The notes under the pieces are model-generated. The model had not been told where the DNA came from, did no database searches, and saw only the letters and a program-made list of their open reading frames with translations. Below, one piece after another: positions 42,929 to 50,001 of a stretch of 64,000 nucleotides of DNA. The stretch is from positions 1 to 64,000 of the forward strand of contig JAVEWG010000008.1 of assembly GCA_034004685.1 (NCBI GenBank), in the 5' to 3' direction. Position numbers and translations under genes: made by a program. Positions within the stretch are counted from its first letter, which is position 1. Every line of letters starts with the position of its first letter. The stretch is from JAEUNX01 sp034004685. GTDB lineage: Bacteria > Pseudomonadota > Gammaproteobacteria > Burkholderiales > Rhodocyclaceae.

Positions 42929-44209
42929 ATGCTCACTGACTTGAAGTTGAAGGCGCTGAAGCCCACGGGAAAAATCTACAAGGTTGCCGATCAACAGGGG
43001 CTCTACGTCGCTGGGACGCGGACAGGAGTAGTTAGTTTCCGGTTTGACTACCGGGTGAATGGCCGGCGCGAAACGCTGGTGATAGGCCAGTACGATCCGA
43101 ATCTCGGGGCCAAGAAACCGCGTGATTTGGTGGAACTGGACTACGGTATGTCCTTGACCCTGGCCGAGGCCCGGCTACTGCTGACGCGGGCTCATCGATC
43201 TGTCGAGCAAGGTGAGAGTCCCTCGCGCACCAAGGTTGAAAAGCGAGTCGAGGCTGCTGACGCGTTAACGTTTGGCAAGTGGGCAGAAAAGTACTTCGCT
43301 GAAGCTGACTTGGCTGAGTCCACCCGGTCCATGCGAAAGTCGGTCTATGACCGCAACTTGGCAGAGGAATTTGGCCGGCTGAAGTTGGAAGAGATCACGC
43401 CGGTTCGGCTGATGGCCAGGTGCGAGAAGATCAAGGAGCGGGGGGCTGCAGCACCTGCTGTTCAGTCGCGCGAAATTGTGCTGCAAGTCTTTCGGTTCAT
43501 CCAGGCGCGGGGATTGAAGATCGACAATCCCGCTGAGGCGATTCGACCCAGAGCCATCGCCACGTTCAAAGCTCGGGACAGGGCCCTGTCACCAGCCGAG
43601 ATTCATACATTTTTCAACGCGCTCGACCAGACCGCGACCACGTCGACACTGCGTTTGGCGGTCAAATTCATGCTGCTCACTCTGGTGCGCAAATCGGAAT
43701 TCATCGAGGCGACGTGGGACGAGGTGAACTTCGAGACAGCGATATGGACGATTCCGAAGGAGCGCATGAAGGCGGGGCGCCCTCACAATGTGTACCTTAG
43801 CCAGCAAGCGTTGGACATCCTCGTCGCTTTCAAGACCTGTTTCAGTGCCAGTTCGTACCTGCATCCCGGACGTTACGAGACGGAGTTGCCGATCAGCGCG
43901 GCGACGTTGAACCGGGTCATCGATGCCACCGTGAAGCTGATCCGTGATCGCGGTGAAGACTTCGAGCCCTTCACCGTGCACGACCTGCGCCGCACGGCGA
44001 GTACATTGCTCCATGAAGCCGGCTTCAACAGCGATTGGATCGAGAAGTGCCTTGCTCATGAGCAGCGCGGCGTACGTGCGATCTACAACAAGGCCGAGTA
44101 CGCCGAACAGCGGAGAGCGATGCTTCAAACCTGGGCCGATATGCTTGATGGTTGGATCAAGAATGGCGCCAATGTGGTGCCTATTCGACGAGGCGTTGGC
44201 ATCGCTTGA
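42929..44209 (+). CDS. int: Site-specific tyrosine integrase (P4/DUF4102 type)
   Basis: Integrase of 426 residues from ATG 42929, beginning MLTDLKLKALKPTGKIYKV. The N-terminal arm-binding domain (DUF4102, about 1-95) carries GLYVAGTRTG and LVIGQYDPN. A core-binding domain follows (about 105-200). The catalytic domain has the full set: Arg in LLTLVRKSEF (about 255), Lys region, HDLRRTAS (His/Arg about 351-354), His in CLAHEQRG (about 375) and tyrosine in AIYNKAEY (about 385). It should be active. The longer frame from 42872 would put its first 19 residues inside the repeats, and GGGGG before 42929 supports the shorter start. Confidence 0.93.
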   Translation: MLTDLKLKALKPTGKIYKVADQQGLYVAGTRTGVVSFRFDYRVNGRRETLVIGQYDPNLGAKKPRDLVELDYGMSLTLAEARLLLTRAHRSVEQGESPSRTKVEKRVEAADALTFGKWAEKYFAEADLAESTRSMRKSVYDRNLAEEFGRLKLEEITPVRLMARCEKIKERGAAAPAVQSREIVLQVFRFIQARGLKIDNPAEAIRPRAIATFKARDRALSPAEIHTFFNALDQTATTSTLRLAVKFMLLTLVRKSEFIEATWDEVNFETAIWTIPKERMKAGRPHNVYLSQQALDILVAFKTCFSASSYLHPGRYETELPISAATLNRVIDATVKLIRDRGEDFEPFTVHDLRRTASTLLHEAGFNSDWIEKCLAHEQRGVRAIYNKAEYAEQRRAMLQTWADMLDGWIKNGANVVPIRRGVGIA

Positions 44210-44364
44210 CGATGCGTGTGTCAAGCTGGCGCCTTGACCGTCTGCCGCTGGGGTAACGCCTACCTATGGCCATGAAAGCGTCGGTTCGCTGCTTGGCGCG
44301 CAGCATCTGTAGCAAGGCGCGCCGGATCAGACCCAAGGCTGGTAGGGAGGCGACTACTCGCGGT

Positions 44365-44439
44365 TGTCCGAAATATATCTACAAGTTTCGGACATTGCTT
44401 CTTGCTGATTGTCCGAAAAAGTTGTACAAATATCGGACA
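44365..44439 (+). promoter_or_regulatory. Paired operators of the AbiE operon
   Basis: Two inverted repeats with identical geometry: TGTCCGA-N16-TCGGACA at 44365-44394 and again at 44410-44439, each 30 bp, centres 45 bp apart. A further half site overlaps the start codon (44450-44457). Known AbiEi antitoxins bind two inverted repeats cooperatively to repress their own operon, and this arrangement fits that model. Confidence 0.75.
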
Positions 44440-44448
44440 GGGTGCCCT

Positions 44449-45168
44449 ATGTCCGATCTCAAATCCGCCATCTCCTCGCAGATCAACGCCGCCGGTGCCG
44501 GCCATGTCTGGGTGCCGACCGACTTCGCACACCTCGGCAACCGTGATGCGATCGACAAGACGCTCCAGCGCATGGTGCTGGCGGGCGATCTGCGTCGTAT
44601 CGACCGTGGGTTGTACGACAAACCCACCATCAACCGTCTGACCCAGCGTCCCACCACCCCGGACTATCGCGCGATCGTCGAGGCCATTGCTCGGCGCGAC
44701 CAACTGCGTCTGTTGGTGGATGGCATGACGGCGGCGAATGATCTCGGCTTGACGGACGCCGTCCCGGCCCGCGTCACCATCCACACCGATGCACGCCGCC
44801 GGGCGATCAAACTCGACAAGCTGACGATCGACTTCAAGCAGACCGCGCCTAGTCGTCTCTACTGGGCCGGTCGTCCCGCTATGCGGGTCGTCCAAGCGCT
44901 GCACTGGCTGAAAGACACGTTGGTCTCCGACCGCGACCGCATCCTGAACCGCCTGAGCCAACTGCTGGCCGATCCGACTCATGGCGTGGCACTTCGCCAG
45001 GATCTGCTTGACGGGTTCAATACGTTGCCAGCGTGGATGCAAAGCCTGATCCGTGAGCTGCCCGGATGCGACCCGCTGGCCACCGTGGCCAAGACTCCGC
45101 AACCGCGAAGCAGCGTGAAGCGATCGGCGAGTCCCGGTTCCCTCGGAAGCGCAGGGAGGGCCAGTTGA
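44449..45168 (+). CDS. abiEi: Type IV toxin-antitoxin AbiEi family antitoxin
   Basis: Protein of 239 residues (start ATG 44449, directly after the operators). The N-terminal winged-helix part includes WVPTDFAHLGNRDAID and LQRMVLAGDLRRIDRGLYDKP (the latter about 47-67; split over two helices and the wing), typical for AbiEi/DUF6088 regulators. The second domain (about 75-200) has TAANDLGLTDAVPARVTIHTD. The protein would repress the operon and counteract the toxin's effect without direct binding (type IV). The C-terminus ends in a basic Ser/Pro-rich tail. Its stop overlaps the toxin start, as expected for coupled antitoxin-toxin genes. Confidence 0.85.
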   Translation: MSDLKSAISSQINAAGAGHVWVPTDFAHLGNRDAIDKTLQRMVLAGDLRRIDRGLYDKPTINRLTQRPTTPDYRAIVEAIARRDQLRLLVDGMTAANDLGLTDAVPARVTIHTDARRRAIKLDKLTIDFKQTAPSRLYWAGRPAMRVVQALHWLKDTLVSDRDRILNRLSQLLADPTHGVALRQDLLDGFNTLPAWMQSLIRELPGCDPLATVAKTPQPRSSVKRSASPGSLGSAGRAS

Positions 45169-46244
45169 ACCCATCCTTCCGTGAAGTGATCACCGCCGCC
45201 GACGCCGACCGGCTCGATCTATTTCTGGGCGCTGCCGCCCGTCTCGGCACGGCGGTCCAGAATGTCGAAAAGGACTTCTGGGTCTGCTGGACCCTGGACG
45301 TGTTGTTCAACGGCTTGGCGGCGGGCGGGCCCCGGCTTCTGTTCAAAGGCGGCACTTCCTTGTCCAAGGCGTTCGGCCTGATCTCCCGTTTTTCCGAGGA
45401 CATCGACATCACGGTGTTCCGGGACGACTTGGGGCAAGCCGCCGACGTGGCGGAACTGGAAGCCTTGAGCGGGAAGAAACGTCGTGCGCGTCTTGAGTCC
45501 ATCCGCACAGCGTGCCAAGCGTACATCGCTGGCCCTTTGACGAACCAATTCACCCAAGTCGCCGCCGCCGTCATCCCGGAGGGGCGTTTCCGGTTGGAAC
45601 TCGACGCAGAAGACAAGGACGGCCAGAGCTTGCTGTTCTGGTATCCCGCCGTCACGCCCGCGGCCGACAGCTACATCCGCTCAGCCGTCAAGATCGAATC
45701 CGGTGCGAAGTCAGCGCTGGACCCGCATATCGCAGCTACGGTCGTACCATACGTCGCACAAGATCTGCCCGGGTTGCATCTGGCAGTGAGTAACGTCACC
45801 TCCGTGAAGCCAGAGCGCACCTTCTGGGACAAGGTCATCATCCTCCATGGCCTCCGACAGTGGTATGACCGCCGCAGCGAGCTGCGGCACGGCGGACAAC
45901 GCGTCTCGCGGCACTACTATGACGTGTACCGCCTGATGCAGGCGTCGGCATCGTCCGAATGGCAGGCCGATCATGCGCTCGCCGTCGATTGCGCTCAGCA
46001 CGCAAGGCTCTTCTTCGGCAGTGCCGACCTGGGGCTGGATGCCGCCCAACCCGGTACATTCACGCTCATGCCCAGTCCGGCGATGTGTGAAGCGCTCGCC
46101 AAAGACTACGCAGCCATGGCCGGGATGGTTTTCGGCGAAGTTCCACAGCTTGACGCGGTACTTGCCAGCGTCGAACGCTTCGAACAGATCGTCAATGGGA
46201 CAGTGGTCGCCGCACCGCTTGTGCCGAAGGAAGGATCTTCGTGA
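45165..46244 (+). CDS. abiEii: Nucleotidyltransferase AbiEii/AbiGii family toxin
   Basis: Toxin of 359 residues with a nucleotidyltransferase fold. The central motif is LLFKGGTSLSKAFGLISRFS followed by EDIDI (about 58-82): the G-G-T-S-L and D-x-D pair that defines the family. PERTFWDKVIIL (about 211-222) and the SRHYYDVYRL motif are further AbiEii features. The start is most likely TTG 45165, overlapping the antitoxin stop (TTGA), because GGGAGG lies 6 bases upstream and no ATG fits. Related toxins bind GTP and modify tRNA or similar targets to give bacteriostasis and phage abortive infection. Its stop overlaps the start of a third gene. Confidence 0.88.
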   Translation: MNPSFREVITAADADRLDLFLGAAARLGTAVQNVEKDFWVCWTLDVLFNGLAAGGPRLLFKGGTSLSKAFGLISRFSEDIDITVFRDDLGQAADVAELEALSGKKRRARLESIRTACQAYIAGPLTNQFTQVAAAVIPEGRFRLELDAEDKDGQSLLFWYPAVTPAADSYIRSAVKIESGAKSALDPHIAATVVPYVAQDLPGLHLAVSNVTSVKPERTFWDKVIILHGLRQWYDRRSELRHGGQRVSRHYYDVYRLMQASASSEWQADHALAVDCAQHARLFFGSADLGLDAAQPGTFTLMPSPAMCEALAKDYAAMAGMVFGEVPQLDAVLASVERFEQIVNGTVVAAPLVPKEGSS

Positions 46245-47146
46245 ACGACTACTTCAGCGACCGGGAAAATGGGCCGCGGGCGCGAACCGAGCAGGTGATT
46301 TCACCCGCCGTCTGGGCGGGCTTGGTGGCGACGGTACAGGCACTAATCAACAGCGGTGCCTTCGGCCTGCGTTTCCCCGAGCGCTGTCCAGATGGACAGG
46401 CCGTATGTGGATGTGATGCGGACGCCCTGGCCGCAGCCGTGGTTGCGGAGATGCCGGGACTGGCTTGGCCGCTCGAAACCACGCGGATGGCAGACGACGG
46501 CTTCCTGTCGCAGCATGAGCCCTTCGCGCCGGGTACGCTGCTGATCCTGGACTTCATCGAGTTCGTTTACGCTTCAGTGGCGAAGCCGATCCCCGGAAAG
46601 CACCACGATTTCTTCAGCCACCATCATCTGACATTCGATCAGCAGTCCGGGCAGGAAGAGTTCCGGGCGACCGTTAATCGGATCTTTTCACGCAATGGAG
46701 TGGCCTTCGAGATACTGTCGACCGGGCGTATTGTGCGGGTGCTTCCGCCGGTGCTTGGCGAAGACTTGAAGCGAACGCTGTTTCGAACCGGGGATCGGAC
46801 GCTCGATAATATGCTGGACGAGTGTCGCACAAAGTTTTCAGAGCGCAACCCGCTGGTGCGCCGCGAGGCCCTGGAGCGCCTGTGGGATGCATGGGAACGG
46901 CTCAAATCCCTCGCCGACCCCAGCGACAAGAAGAGATCGATCAAAATCCTCCTGGATGCCGTCGCCCGAGAGCCGAGCCTGCAGGCGCGGCTGGAGGCGG
47001 AAGCGAAGGAATTGACCGAGATCGGCAACAGCCACCTCATCCGGCACTCGGAAGTCCGCCAAGTCCCGGTCATCGACGTCGACCACGTCGACTACCTGTT
47101 CCACCGCCTGTTCGCGATGATCCAGTTGATGCTGCGCAAGCAGTAG
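46241..47146 (+). CDS. Hypothetical protein coupled to AbiE; possible AbiJ-NTD/HEPN-like
   Basis: Protein of 301 residues from GTG 46241, overlapping the abiEii stop (GTGA), so translation is coupled to the toxin. The N-terminus NDYFSDRENGPRAR and the body resemble, from memory, the STM4504/CBY_0614-like or AbiJ N-terminal-domain group, but I could not verify this. The middle (about 190-260) is rich in charged helices. The C-terminus contains NSHLIRHSEVRQV (about 267-279) followed by DYLFHRLFAMIQLMLRK, which looks like the R-x4-H/HEPN type of RNase-like abortive-infection C-termini. No membrane or signal segment. It could be an effector or accessory factor of the AbiE pair. Confidence 0.6.
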   Translation: MNDYFSDRENGPRARTEQVISPAVWAGLVATVQALINSGAFGLRFPERCPDGQAVCGCDADALAAAVVAEMPGLAWPLETTRMADDGFLSQHEPFAPGTLLILDFIEFVYASVAKPIPGKHHDFFSHHHLTFDQQSGQEEFRATVNRIFSRNGVAFEILSTGRIVRVLPPVLGEDLKRTLFRTGDRTLDNMLDECRTKFSERNPLVRREALERLWDAWERLKSLADPSDKKRSIKILLDAVAREPSLQARLEAEAKELTEIGNSHLIRHSEVRQVPVIDVDHVDYLFHRLFAMIQLMLRKQ

Positions 47147-47290
47147 TCGGCACTTGCTTGAGCGGGCAGGTTATCCGTCGGGCGGTGGCGCTGCGGGGGG
47201 AGTAGGCCGATGCCGTCCGCGTTCGTCACCGCCATGGCGGTGGGCTTTGCGGCGCGCCGGCGGTTGAGCGACTTTGGCCTGTTTTTGGTC

Positions 47291-47309
47291 GTCGTAGTCT
47301 AGCTACGAC
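47291..47309. promoter_or_regulatory. Short hairpin before the unknown/PIN gene pair
   Basis: Inverted repeat GTCGTAG-TCTAG-CTACGAC in the 225-base gap after the third AbiE-linked gene. It could be an operator for the gene pair downstream or part of a weak terminator; there is no T-tract after it on the + strand. Confidence 0.35.
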
Positions 47310-47371
47310 ACGTTGCAATATGCGGAATACATGGCATCATGAAATGGCGAGAATTGTCGGGGCGATAGGAC

Positions 47372-48040
47372 ATGGCTGATTTCGGTTCATTCAAGATTTT
47401 CCGGGAGTTGAGGATCACCGGGGCGCCCGAGCGTTTGCACGAGGTGGGCGAGGCCATGCAGGCGCATCTGCCCGGCCATTGGCAGCGCGCACGCGAGCGG
47501 GAAGAAGACAACGCCGCCATGTTCAGCCACGAGGCGGGACCGCTTTTCGTTTTCGAGCGCGCCGCAACGGAAGACCTGCCGGCGGCGGGGCTGGCGATGC
47601 TGGGCAGCGAAGAAGGGCTGTCGGTCATCAATATCGTTCCGCTCGAACTCCACCAGTTGTCCATCGGCCAGTACAACGCGATCCTGGGGGAGTTTTTCGA
47701 GGCGGCGGTGAAACCGGCCGTCGCGGCCTTGCAATTGACGGCTCATCTGACTGATGACACCGCGTCGATCACGAAGTGGCTGAGCGAGCCGGCCGCTGGC
47801 GCGTTGCGTCGTTTCAGCAATCTGGCCAATCATTCCACCGGCTCGGCGCATCCTCGCGATCGAGAGCGCTGGTTCGCTTTTCTCGTCCTGGCCCATCGGG
47901 ATCGCAGTACCCTCGATACCGATATGCTGAAACGCTGGCTTGTGGAAGAGGGCGGCTGGTCGCCCGATATGGCGGGCGACCTGGCGATCGAATATGAATT
48001 CGCCCGGGATCTCCTGCGCTTTGCCGACGGCACCAGGTAG
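47372..48040 (+). CDS. Hypothetical protein, partner of a PIN-domain gene
   Basis: Protein of 222 residues, family not recognised. It begins MADFGSFKIFRELRITG and contains a small-domain-like first half (about 1-125) with a Phe/Glu-rich FVFERAATEDLPAAG stretch, then LSIGQYNAILGEFFEA (about 96-111) and a helical C-terminal half. The last third (LSNLANHSTG-like region and DRERWFAFLVLAHR, about 155-178) is strongly amphipathic. No signal or membrane segment. Only 5 bases separate it from the downstream PIN gene, so the two probably work together. An antitoxin or immunity role would be a guess. Confidence 0.6.
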   Translation: MADFGSFKIFRELRITGAPERLHEVGEAMQAHLPGHWQRAREREEDNAAMFSHEAGPLFVFERAATEDLPAAGLAMLGSEEGLSVINIVPLELHQLSIGQYNAILGEFFEAAVKPAVAALQLTAHLTDDTASITKWLSEPAAGALRRFSNLANHSTGSAHPRDRERWFAFLVLAHRDRSTLDTDMLKRWLVEEGGWSPDMAGDLAIEYEFARDLLRFADGTR

Positions 48041-48045
48041 AGTCG

Positions 48046-48735
48046 GTGAATCTCGCCTTGACTGGGGAAGCGTCGGTCCTGATCCTCGACACTTGCGTCC
48101 TGCTCGATATTATCCGGTCACCGGTGCGGCGGCAGGTCGCCCGCAGCCATGCCGAGGCCATCATGGAAATCCTAAATTCCCTGCGGGCCGGCAATCCGCG
48201 CTGCCGGTTGGTCGTGCCGCCAGTGGTCCGCGAGGAATTCGAGCGCAATCTCAGCAGAGTAGTGGAGGATACCTGCGTCGAACTCGAGCGGGTGTTTGCC
48301 GAGCAGGCGCATGCGCAGACAACGCTGGATGTTCTGCTCGAGCGCGAGCCCTCGGCGCCGTTGGCGGCCGCCGTCGAGCGGTGGGTGGGGCAATGCAAGG
48401 CACTGGCGTGCGAAATCCTCGAGCGCGCCTTCGTCGAGCCGACCAATGCGGACGATCACCAGCGCGCCTTTGCGCGCTCAATCGGGCGGCGAGCGCCCGC
48501 GAAGCAGGGCAAAGACAGCGTGGGGGATTGCTTGGTTACGGAGTTTTCACTGCGCTTGGCGAAGGGCTTCTCGACGTCAGGCCAGTGTGAGGCCATCGCC
48601 CTCGTCAGTTCCAATACTGCTGATTACTGCGAGGGCCGACGCCTGGTACCGGCCCTGCAGACGGAATTCGACGAAGCCGGGCTGCAGTATTGCCGGAATT
48701 GGGTCGAGGCCAGGCGCAGTGTGCGTTTAGCCTGA
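48046..48735 (+). CDS. PIN domain-containing protein (putative ribonuclease)
   Basis: Protein of 229 residues, start GTG 48046. It has a PIN-type nuclease layout: the first acidic site in VLILDTCVLLDI (about 11-22), a middle glutamate region (VREEFERNL, about 60-68), then KDSVGDCLVTEFSL (about 161-174) and VSSNTADYC (about 187-195) as the later acidic/NT positions. The long helical insert (about 70-150) resembles DUF4935-type PIN proteins. Co-transcribed with the unknown gene 5 bases upstream. In a mobile element it would be a toxin-like or defence RNase candidate. Confidence 0.7.
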   Translation: MNLALTGEASVLILDTCVLLDIIRSPVRRQVARSHAEAIMEILNSLRAGNPRCRLVVPPVVREEFERNLSRVVEDTCVELERVFAEQAHAQTTLDVLLEREPSAPLAAAVERWVGQCKALACEILERAFVEPTNADDHQRAFARSIGRRAPAKQGKDSVGDCLVTEFSLRLAKGFSTSGQCEAIALVSSNTADYCEGRRLVPALQTEFDEAGLQYCRNWVEARRSVRLA

Positions 48736-48759
48736 AGGCCGTAGCAGACGGGAGCCAGC

Positions 48760-49530
48760 ATGTTATCGAATGAGTGCATCCGACCGCCGGGAACCTATTA
48801 CGACATCGTTGCCCATCCAACCGATGCAGACAAAAGCATTGAGATCGCCGTCGTCCAGGATCACCGGTTTGCCTTCTTCTACTGGATGAAGTGGCGAAAC
48901 CGGCAAGAGAAGTCCTCGCCGCCGCCGACGCTCGTCTCGCTCGACTGGCACCAGGACCTAGTGTCCCCCGACGAACTGGAATGCGAATGGCTGCGAGCGC
49001 TCGACATGGGGGATTACAAGGCGGCGGCCTTCTTCTGCTGGGACAAGCTTCACTGCGCGAACGACGGCCACCTCCTCGCGGCGGCCTATCTGAACCTCAT
49101 TGGCGACATCCACATCGTCAAAAAGCAGCAGGACGATTACGGGGACGTATTTGTCGATCGGGACGGCAGGACGCATCGGGTGCGCTGCTACGACTCCATG
49201 GATGCCTTGGTGGAGGCGGTTTCGCTCCAGGAACATGAGTCAGTCATTCTCGATATCGACCTCGACTACTTCACGGAAAGCACCGACGCGCACGGCGGCG
49301 GAGCGGACCTGCAACTCGTGCCGGATGGTGAGATCGAGGCTTGCCTCAATGCCTCGAGCCCCTTTATGTCGTGGGTGCTCCCGCGCCTAGCCGGGATGAC
49401 GATTGCGACCGAGCCGGAATTTTGCGGCGGGCTCGCGAATTCCCATCATTTGCTCGATATCGTCAACAAGACGCTGTTCGACCCGGGCCTCCTCCGACAT
49501 CACGCGGCTTGGCGCCAGCATTTTGCGTAG
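48760..49530 (+). CDS. UPF0489 family protein (arginase-fold, peptide arginase-like)
   Basis: Protein of 256 residues. Two metal-binding motifs of the arginase/deacetylase fold are clear: SLDWHQDL (Asp62, His64, Asp66; the D-x-H-x-D pattern) and ILDIDLDYF (about 163-171; D-x-D-x-D). This pair defines the UPF0489/C5orf22 family. Relatives include enzymes that convert arginine to ornithine within ribosomally made peptides, so an arginase-like reaction on a protein or peptide is plausible. The substrate is unknown and no precursor peptide gene was seen nearby. It starts 24 bases after the PIN gene and may be co-transcribed. Confidence 0.8.
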   Translation: MLSNECIRPPGTYYDIVAHPTDADKSIEIAVVQDHRFAFFYWMKWRNRQEKSSPPPTLVSLDWHQDLVSPDELECEWLRALDMGDYKAAAFFCWDKLHCANDGHLLAAAYLNLIGDIHIVKKQQDDYGDVFVDRDGRTHRVRCYDSMDALVEAVSLQEHESVILDIDLDYFTESTDAHGGGADLQLVPDGEIEACLNASSPFMSWVLPRLAGMTIATEPEFCGGLANSHHLLDIVNKTLFDPGLLRHHAAWRQHFA

Positions 49531-49618
49531 AGACCCCCATAGAAGATTGGCCCGCATAGGTCCGATGCATGCTGTTGGTCTTGGACAGGTGTTATTCCTG
49601 GATAGGGTGAGGACAATA

Positions 49619-49646
49619 TTGAAAACCGCCTCGCGCCCGCTATAGT
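49619..49646 (+). promoter_or_regulatory. Sigma-70 promoter for the small membrane protein gene
   Basis: TTGAAA and TATAGT separated by 16 bases, ending 17 bases before the start codon at 49664. A strong AAGGAGGG ribosome site lies between them. A convincing, compact promoter. Confidence 0.7.
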
Positions 49647-49663
49647 GCTATGAAGGAGGGATT

Positions 49664-49999
49664 ATGCGCAGAGCCGTCTTCATTATCTTTCTGGCGCTCG
49701 GTGTGGGCGTCGGGTTGCTGTCCGCCCTGGACGGCGACTGGGGGCTGCGGATCGTCATGATGGCGGTGGGCGCGCTCTTCGGCGGCGCGGTGGGCGGCGG
49801 ACTGGCGAACCTTGGCAGGCGGCGCGGCCTGGTTCCGCTCCAGAGCGAAGAAGAAGCCAATCTGATCCCGGGAATGGGAACGTCCGGGCGCGATTTGGCG
49901 GCGAATTATTGGCGGGACAAAGGACGCCTTCCTTTTACGAAGATGCGAAATATTCAGCCTGATGAGCACATGTTTGACCCAGAGAATATCGGGCGATAG
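49664..49999 (+). CDS. Small membrane protein, function unknown
   Basis: Protein of 111 residues: two hydrophobic segments (AVFIIFLALGVGVGLLSAL, about 4-22, and IVMMAVGALFGGAVGGGL, about 30-47) with a Gly-rich repeat typical of membrane helix packing, then a soluble tail containing PLQSEEEANLIPGMGTSGRDL. It has its own promoter and strong ribosome site. Its stop lies 2 bases from the end of the convergent traG gene. Position next to traG suggests a role in conjugation, such as entry exclusion, but there is no recognised family. Confidence 0.6.
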   Translation: MRRAVFIIFLALGVGVGLLSALDGDWGLRIVMMAVGALFGGAVGGGLANLGRRRGLVPLQSEEEANLIPGMGTSGRDLAANYWRDKGRLPFTKMRNIQPDEHMFDPENIGR

Positions 50000-50001
50000 G
50001 G

